Positions 59,419 through 64,000 of a stretch of 64,000 nt of DNA are shown piece after piece (within the stretch, counting starts at the first letter, position 1; every line of letters begins with the position of its first letter). The notes under the pieces are model-generated. The model worked only from the letters and a program-made list of their open reading frames with translations. It did not search any database and was not told the DNA's origin. The stretch is from Clostridiales bacterium (GTDB taxonomy: Bacteria > Bacillota > Clostridia > Christensenellales > Borkfalkiaceae), in NCBI GenBank assembly GCA_003538975.1, contig DPQQ01000001.1, forward strand, positions 148,731-212,730, written 5' to 3'. Position numbers and translations under genes: made by a program.

Positions 59419-60747
59419 TTATTTACGGCGATCCTGTTCGGCTGTTCCGAACAAATCGTAATCGCCCGTTTTTAATATCTTTACGTTTACTTTATCTCCG
59501 CTTTTTGTTTCTCTGTCTATGGTAAAGTACACTTTGCCGTCGATGTCGGGAGCGTTAAAATACGCTCTGCCGTACCATAAAAGCGAATTGTCGTCGAAGC
59601 CGTCGACTGTTACGGCTATGGTTTTGCCCTTGAAATTTTTAAGATTTTCTTTCGAAATCTTCTTCTGCGTTTTATAGAGTTCTTTAACGCGCTTCTTCTT
59701 TTCCTTTTCGTCTGTCTGATTATCGAAGTTATACGCGGCGGTGCCTTCTTCTCTCGAATAGGCGAAGAACCCCGCATTGAAAAATTTCGCTTCATTAAGA
59801 AATTCTTTAAGCTCGTCGAATTCTTCTTCCGTTTCCCCCGGGAAACCCGCTATAAACGTCGATCGGATAGCTATTCCGGGGATTCTTTCCTTCATTTTTT
59901 CAATAAGGCTTAAATATTCCGCTTTTCTACCTCGTCTGTTCATTCGTTTGAGAACGCTGTCCGACGCATGCTGAAGCGGCATGTCTATGTATTTTATAAG
60001 CTTGTCGTTGACGACGAATTCTTCGATAAGTTCGTCCGTCACGTTTTCGGGATAAGAGTATAAAATTCTTATCGAACCGATGTTTTCGAGAGCGGATAAT
60101 TTTCGTATAAGTCTTACTATATTTTCGCCGCCGCCAAGGTCGCAGCCGTATTTAGTCGTATCCTGCGCGACCAAGATAAGCTCTTTTACGTTACCCAAAG
60201 ACTTCGCTTCTTTAATAATATCGGCTTCGGGTACAGAGCGGTATCTTCCGCGGATGAACGGGATAAGGCAGTACGTGCAGAAGTTGTTGCAGCCGTCCGC
60301 GATTTTAATGTAAGCGTAGTTGTTTGTCGTAAGAACTCTTTCGGTAGTCGGTTCTTCTCTCGCGATGCCGACGGCGTTCACGCGTTCGCCGGAGTATATT
60401 CTTTCGATTACTTCGGTAAGTTTTTTATAGTCCGAAACTCCCATAAACGCGTCCGCTTCCGGAAGAGCGTCGTAAATTTCGCCTATGAATTTTTGAGGCA
60501 GACAGCCGGAAACTATAATCTTTTCGAGCTTGCCCGTTTTCTTGAGTTCGGCTACCGACAAAATCTCTTCTATCGCTTCTTTTCTTGAAGATTCTAAAAA
60601 GGCGCACGTATTTATAATAACTATTTCCGCTTCGTTTATATCTGCGGTAAGTTCATACTTCCCTTTAAGAAACGAAAGCATTTTTTCGGTATCGACTCTG
60701 TTTTTATCGCAACCGAGCGATATTACGCCGACTTTTTTAAGTTCCAT
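59419..60747 (-). CDS. rimO: Ribosomal protein S12 methylthiotransferase
   Basis: 442 residues. Radical-SAM enzyme adding a methylthio group to Asp of ribosomal protein S12. N-terminal UPF0004 domain with cluster cysteines (SLGCDKNRVD, INTCAFLESSRKEAIEEI, SGCLPQ), radical-SAM CNNFCTYCLIP with three cysteines, and a C-terminal TRAM domain. GCDKNRVD is the RimO rather than the MiaB pattern. Confidence 0.96.
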   Translation of the reverse strand: MELKKVGVISLGCDKNRVDTEKMLSFLKGKYELTADINEAEIVIINTCAFLESSRKEAIEEILSVAELKKTGKLEKIIVSGCLPQKFIGEIYDALPEADAFMGVSDYKKLTEVIERIYSGERVNAVGIAREEPTTERVLTTNNYAYIKIADGCNNFCTYCLIPFIRGRYRSVPEADIIKEAKSLGNVKELILVAQDTTKYGCDLGGGENIVRLIRKLSALENIGSIRILYSYPENVTDELIEEFVVNDKLIKYIDMPLQHASDSVLKRMNRRGRKAEYLSLIEKMKERIPGIAIRSTFIAGFPGETEEEFDELKEFLNEAKFFNAGFFAYSREEGTAAYNFDNQTDEKEKKKRVKELYKTQKKISKENLKNFKGKTIAVTVDGFDDNSLLWYGRAYFNAPDIDGKVYFTIDRETKSGDKVNVKILKTGDYDLFGTAEQDRRK

Positions 60748-60814
60748 AATTTTGATTCCGTAAAATATTTTCAGCGCAAATTACGCTTCTGTTCTTTTTT
60801 ATAACTTTTTTCCG

Positions 60815-63800
60815 TCAGCCGCCGTAAAGCTCGTCGAAACGTTCCCTCGTAATAAGGACCTTTCTCGCTTTGCTGCCTTCGAAGGACGATATATACCCCA
60901 TCTGTTCCATCTTGTCGATAAGTCCACCAGCTTTGGAATAGCCTATCTGGAAACGTCTCTGAAGCATGGATATGGAAGCCGAATTTGCGTCGATTACCGC
61001 CTGCAAAGCCGTGATAAAGAGCGGATCGAGCGATTCGGTATTGGAAACGTGTTCGCCGTCCGACGACATTTCTTCTTCCTCTTCTTTGCCAGTCTTTTCG
61101 AGCTTTTCGGCAAGTTCTTCGTTGAAGTACGCTTCGTTGTTACCGATAATGAACTGAACTACTTTATCTATTTCGTCGCCGGAAACAAACGCGCCCTGAT
61201 ATCTCACGCCTGCGCCCATTTCGGCTCCCTTATAAAGCATATCGCCGCGGCCCAAAAGCTTTTCGGCTCCGGCTTCGCCCAAAATTGTCTGCGAATCGCC
61301 GAAGGTCATTACCTTAAACGCGATACGCGCGGGCAGGTTGGCTTTGATAACGCCGGTGATTACGTCGACGGACGGTCTCTGCGTTGCGAGAACAAGGTGA
61401 ATACCCGCCGATCTCGACTTCTGCGCGAGAGCCATTATCTTCTTTTCAAGATCTCGCTGAACCTGTTGCATAAGGTCGGCAAGCTCGTCGATTATTATTA
61501 CGATACGCGGCATTCTCGGAACGGTGTCGCTCGCTATAAGTTTGTTGTAGTCTTTTATTTCTTTGACAGCCGAACCCGATTCGCTGAAAATCTTGTTGCG
61601 GCGTTCCATTTCTTCGTACGCCCAGTCGAGAACGGTCAGGACCTTCTGCGGTTCGGTTATTATTTCGTCGGTAGCAAGATGCGGAAGATGCTGGTACGCT
61701 TTGAATTCGTTGAGTTTTGGATCGACGAGTACGAGCTTCAAATCTTCCGGCGAATAGCGCATGATAAGACTTATTATAAGACAGTTAAGGCAAACGCTCT
61801 TACCGGAACCGGTGGAACCGGCTACAAGGAAGTGCGGCGCTCTCGCAAGGTCGTCTTCGATAACGTTACCCTCTAAGTCCTTACCTATGGCGAACATAAG
61901 CGTGCCGGGTTTTACGGGTTTGCCGAGAGTTACTTCGAGTACCGATTTAAGCGATACGGGAATTTTTGTTTTGTTTGCGACTTCCACGCCGATAAGGTTT
62001 TTACCCGGAATGGGAGCCTGTATTCTTACGCCGTCTTTTACTTCGAGTTGCGCTGTCAGATCATAATCGAATTTTGTAGCGGTTCTTACGCTCTGTCCGG
62101 ACGGAATAGTCAGCTCGTATCTGGTGAACGACGGTCCGTAAATATAATTGACGCACTTACTTGGATAATGGAAAGTCTGTAAAATTTCTTCTATCTTTCT
62201 CATACGACCTTCGTGATCTTCGGGCTCGGCGCGGACGCTCTGCTCGTGCGCGACGAAGGTATTCAGAGACGGTACGAAATACGGTCTGTTTATCGGTTCG
62301 GGCTTCTTTTCGGGAACGGGTTCTTCCGTTTCTTCGGAAACGTCCTGCTTTTTAGCCGTTCTTTCGGAATAAGTTTTCTTTTCGGATACGGGTTCGTCGT
62401 CCGCAACGAAAGTTTTTACTATCTTTTCTTCGGCATCGGAAACATCGGAATTTGTAACTTCGTCCTTTTCATCGCTCTTATCCGTCTTGCCGAAAGACGC
62501 TTCGTTATTGCCGAAGCCCATAATTCTCGTAGGCTTGAGTTCCGGTTCTTTTTCTTCCTTTTCGGGAGCGTTAAACGTTTCTTCGTCCGAAGCAACGTCT
62601 ATATAATCTTCGGACGGATTTTCGTCCACGTTTTTGAAGATTTTATCTATATCAGAATCCGATTCGTAAGTCTTTTCTTCCTTATATCCGGCGTTATAGT
62701 CGCTTATTTCGGACTTTTCCGCAGGATAGTCGCTATGATAGGTATCGGCGGTAAAGTCTGTTTCTTTGCTTCCTATATCGGATAAATCGTCGTTATTTTT
62801 ATTATAATCGGTATTATTCGGCGCGGTTTCGCGCTTGACGGCTTTATTATAACCGTCCGCAACGGGTATATCGGTTACTTCCCTTTTATCGGTCTTGTCA
62901 GTATTATTATCAACCGTCTTTTCGGGTTTTACCGTAAATACGCCTTCGTAATCGGCGGGATCTTCGGTATAAGAAGAAGCAGTGGGCGAACCGAGATCTT
63001 CCCTTTTTATAACGTCCGAAACGTTGTAGCCGGACGTTTTTTTACTTTCGGTCTTTAATCTCGAAAGAGTTTCGTCTACGTTTATCGGCTTGGGGTTTTT
63101 GATGTAATCTATCTTGGTCTTCATATCGTCGGACGAAGTAACCTTTCTTTCCGGCGTTCCTATCGAAGCGACGTACAGCCCGCCGCCTACGTTATTTACG
63201 TTTACGTTGGGAGCGGCGTCCTTTTTGCCCCTTAATTCGAAGTCCCCGGGATTATAAACGTTGAGCGGATTTTTAGCCGCGGGCTTTCCGACGGGAATAT
63301 CCGCAAAATCGGACAACACGTCGTAAGGATCGGGCTTCTTTTCCTGATCTTCCGTTTCTTCGACCTTTTTTACGGGAATGTCTATTCTGCCCCTTGAAGA
63401 CGAAGCGCCCGCGCTATCCGCTATCGACTTGATAGTGCACGCTAAAAGAGCGATCGTTCCAGCGGCGGCTACGACCAAAAAGCCTATCTGATGGAAAAGT
63501 CTTATTCCCCAATAGCTTACAAGCGACACTGCGAGACCGCCGGCGGTAACGTCTTTAAGTCCGCCCGAAACCGCCTTGTAAGAGTTTACAAGATACTGCC
63601 CGTACGTGGTTTTGTCATAATCGAAAAGATCCCACGTCGTTATCGTCTGCAATAAAAGAGCGAGAACGACTACCGTGAGTTCTGCAAAAATTCTCGTCTT
63701 TTTTGGAATATTAAGCCCCTTACCCGCAACGAGAGTAACGCCGGCATAAATAAGCGCGGCGCATTCTACGTAAGAGAACCAGCCGAACAAGCCGTAAAAG

Positions 63801-64000
63801 AAATCGCTTACCGCCTTGCCGAACGGAAAAACAAGTTCTCTCGTTATAAGGCATACGAGAATAAGCGCGGTAAAAAGCACGGTAAGCATACCGAGCGTTT
63901 CCTTGGTGAATATATTTACTCCGCCTGAACCGCTTTTTGCGGCTCTTCCTTCCGTTTTTACGTTATCTACCGATGATGTATCCGAAGATTTTTTGTTCTT
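60815..64000 (-). CDS. ftsK: DNA translocase FtsK/SpoIIIE (5' end beyond window)
   Basis: The frame stays open to the window edge: 37 more codons lie before the ATG at 63889, without a stop, so the true start is outside. Visible: four membrane segments in the first 160 residues after that ATG, a long acidic low-complexity linker (about 180-560), then the motor with Walker A GSTGSGKS (about residue 690), Walker B RIVIIIDELADLM, and the C-terminal gamma winged helix ALQAVIDANSASISMLQRRFQIGYSKAG. It moves chromosomes through division or spore septa. Confidence 0.96.
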   Translation of the reverse strand, partial: KNKKSSDTSSVDNVKTEGRAAKSGSGGVNIFTKETLGMLTVLFTALILVCLITRELVFPFGKAVSDFFYGLFGWFSYVECAALIYAGVTLVAGKGLNIPKKTRIFAELTVVVLALLLQTITTWDLFDYDKTTYGQYLVNSYKAVSGGLKDVTAGGLAVSLVSYWGIRLFHQIGFLVVAAAGTIALLACTIKSIADSAGASSSRGRIDIPVKKVEETEDQEKKPDPYDVLSDFADIPVGKPAAKNPLNVYNPGDFELRGKKDAAPNVNVNNVGGGLYVASIGTPERKVTSSDDMKTKIDYIKNPKPINVDETLSRLKTESKKTSGYNVSDVIKREDLGSPTASSYTEDPADYEGVFTVKPEKTVDNNTDKTDKREVTDIPVADGYNKAVKRETAPNNTDYNKNNDDLSDIGSKETDFTADTYHSDYPAEKSEISDYNAGYKEEKTYESDSDIDKIFKNVDENPSEDYIDVASDEETFNAPEKEEKEPELKPTRIMGFGNNEASFGKTDKSDEKDEVTNSDVSDAEEKIVKTFVADDEPVSEKKTYSERTAKKQDVSEETEEPVPEKKPEPINRPYFVPSLNTFVAHEQSVRAEPEDHEGRMRKIEEILQTFHYPSKCVNYIYGPSFTRYELTIPSGQSVRTATKFDYDLTAQLEVKDGVRIQAPIPGKNLIGVEVANKTKIPVSLKSVLEVTLGKPVKPGTLMFAIGKDLEGNVIEDDLARAPHFLVAGSTGSGKSVCLNCLIISLIMRYSPEDLKLVLVDPKLNEFKAYQHLPHLATDEIITEPQKVLTVLDWAYEEMERRNKIFSESGSAVKEIKDYNKLIASDTVPRMPRIVIIIDELADLMQQVQRDLEKKIMALAQKSRSAGIHLVLATQRPSVDVITGVIKANLPARIAFKVMTFGDSQTILGEAGAEKLLGRGDMLYKGAEMGAGVRYQGAFVSGDEIDKVVQFIIGNNEAYFNEELAEKLEKTGKEEEEEMSSDGEHVSNTESLDPLFITALQAVIDANSASISMLQRRFQIGYSKAGGLIDKMEQMGYISSFEGSKARKVLITRERFDELYGG

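Overview
The window looks like chromosomal DNA from an anaerobic, Gram-positive member of the Clostridia (Bacillota), probably gut-associated. The signs are strong Shine-Dalgarno sites, TTGACA/TATAAT promoters, lipobox lipoproteins, the secG-rnr-smpB-ssrA block, RNase Y next to recA, an iron-sulfur L-serine dehydratase, a Na+-translocating decarboxylase operon and many carbohydrate enzymes. I cannot name the genus. Nearly all genes lie on the minus strand.

Layout by position. 0-8.2 kb: a GH31 glycosidase, a gene remnant, the complete D-glucuronate operon uxaC-uxuA-uxuB-eda-kdgK, and a divergent AraC regulator. 8.2-10.1 kb: an accessory patch with a small unknown gene, diverged inverted repeats, a Vat-type acetyltransferase and tRNA-Leu(AAG). 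10-14 kb: a lytic transglycosylase and a four-gene ABC ATPase/membrane-protein operon with no classical permease. 14-18 kb: a metallophosphoesterase lipoprotein and a GH43 enzyme. 17.5-21.8 kb: oadA-oadG-biotin carrier-oadB-birA behind a near-consensus promoter. 21.9-22.8 kb: a structured RNA or leader in front of a SHOCT protein. 22.9-29.7 kb: a cysteine-repeat transglutaminase lipoprotein, PAP2, a membrane protein, GdpD, L-serine dehydratase and a second AraC regulator. 29.9-36.3 kb: a dehydrogenase/isomerase/dehydrogenase catabolic cluster and two convergent MATE exporters.

36.5-42.9 kb holds the F-type ATP synthase operon atpB-E-F-A-G-D-C with a divergent LysR gene. It has no atpH. The C-terminal domain of the delta subunit is instead fused to the N-terminus of alpha, and the c subunit carries a signal peptide plus a polar tail. 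44-50.5 kb: ssrA (tmRNA), smpB, rnr, secG, gpmI, trmB and an HxlR regulator. 50.7-53.8 kb: a plus-strand group encoding a double SnoaL protein, a flavin-barrel/ferredoxin fusion, a zinc macrodomain and a class M sirtuin, i.e. a probable reversible ADP-ribosylation module without its usual lipoylation partners. 53.9-55 kb: an SGNH hydrolase. 55.3-64 kb: rny, a decayed IS200-type element, recA, pgsA, rimO and ftsK, which runs off the right edge.

Functional links. Hexuronates feed pyruvate through KDPG, serine feeds pyruvate through SdaA, and oxaloacetate decarboxylation can pump Na+, so the decarboxylase and the rotary ATP synthase probably share membrane ion energetics. The most unusual items are the delta-alpha fusion, the isolated macrodomain-sirtuin pair, the promoter-hairpin-terminator RNA unit at 21.9 kb, and the IS200 relic whose right-end hairpin appears to serve as the recA terminator.
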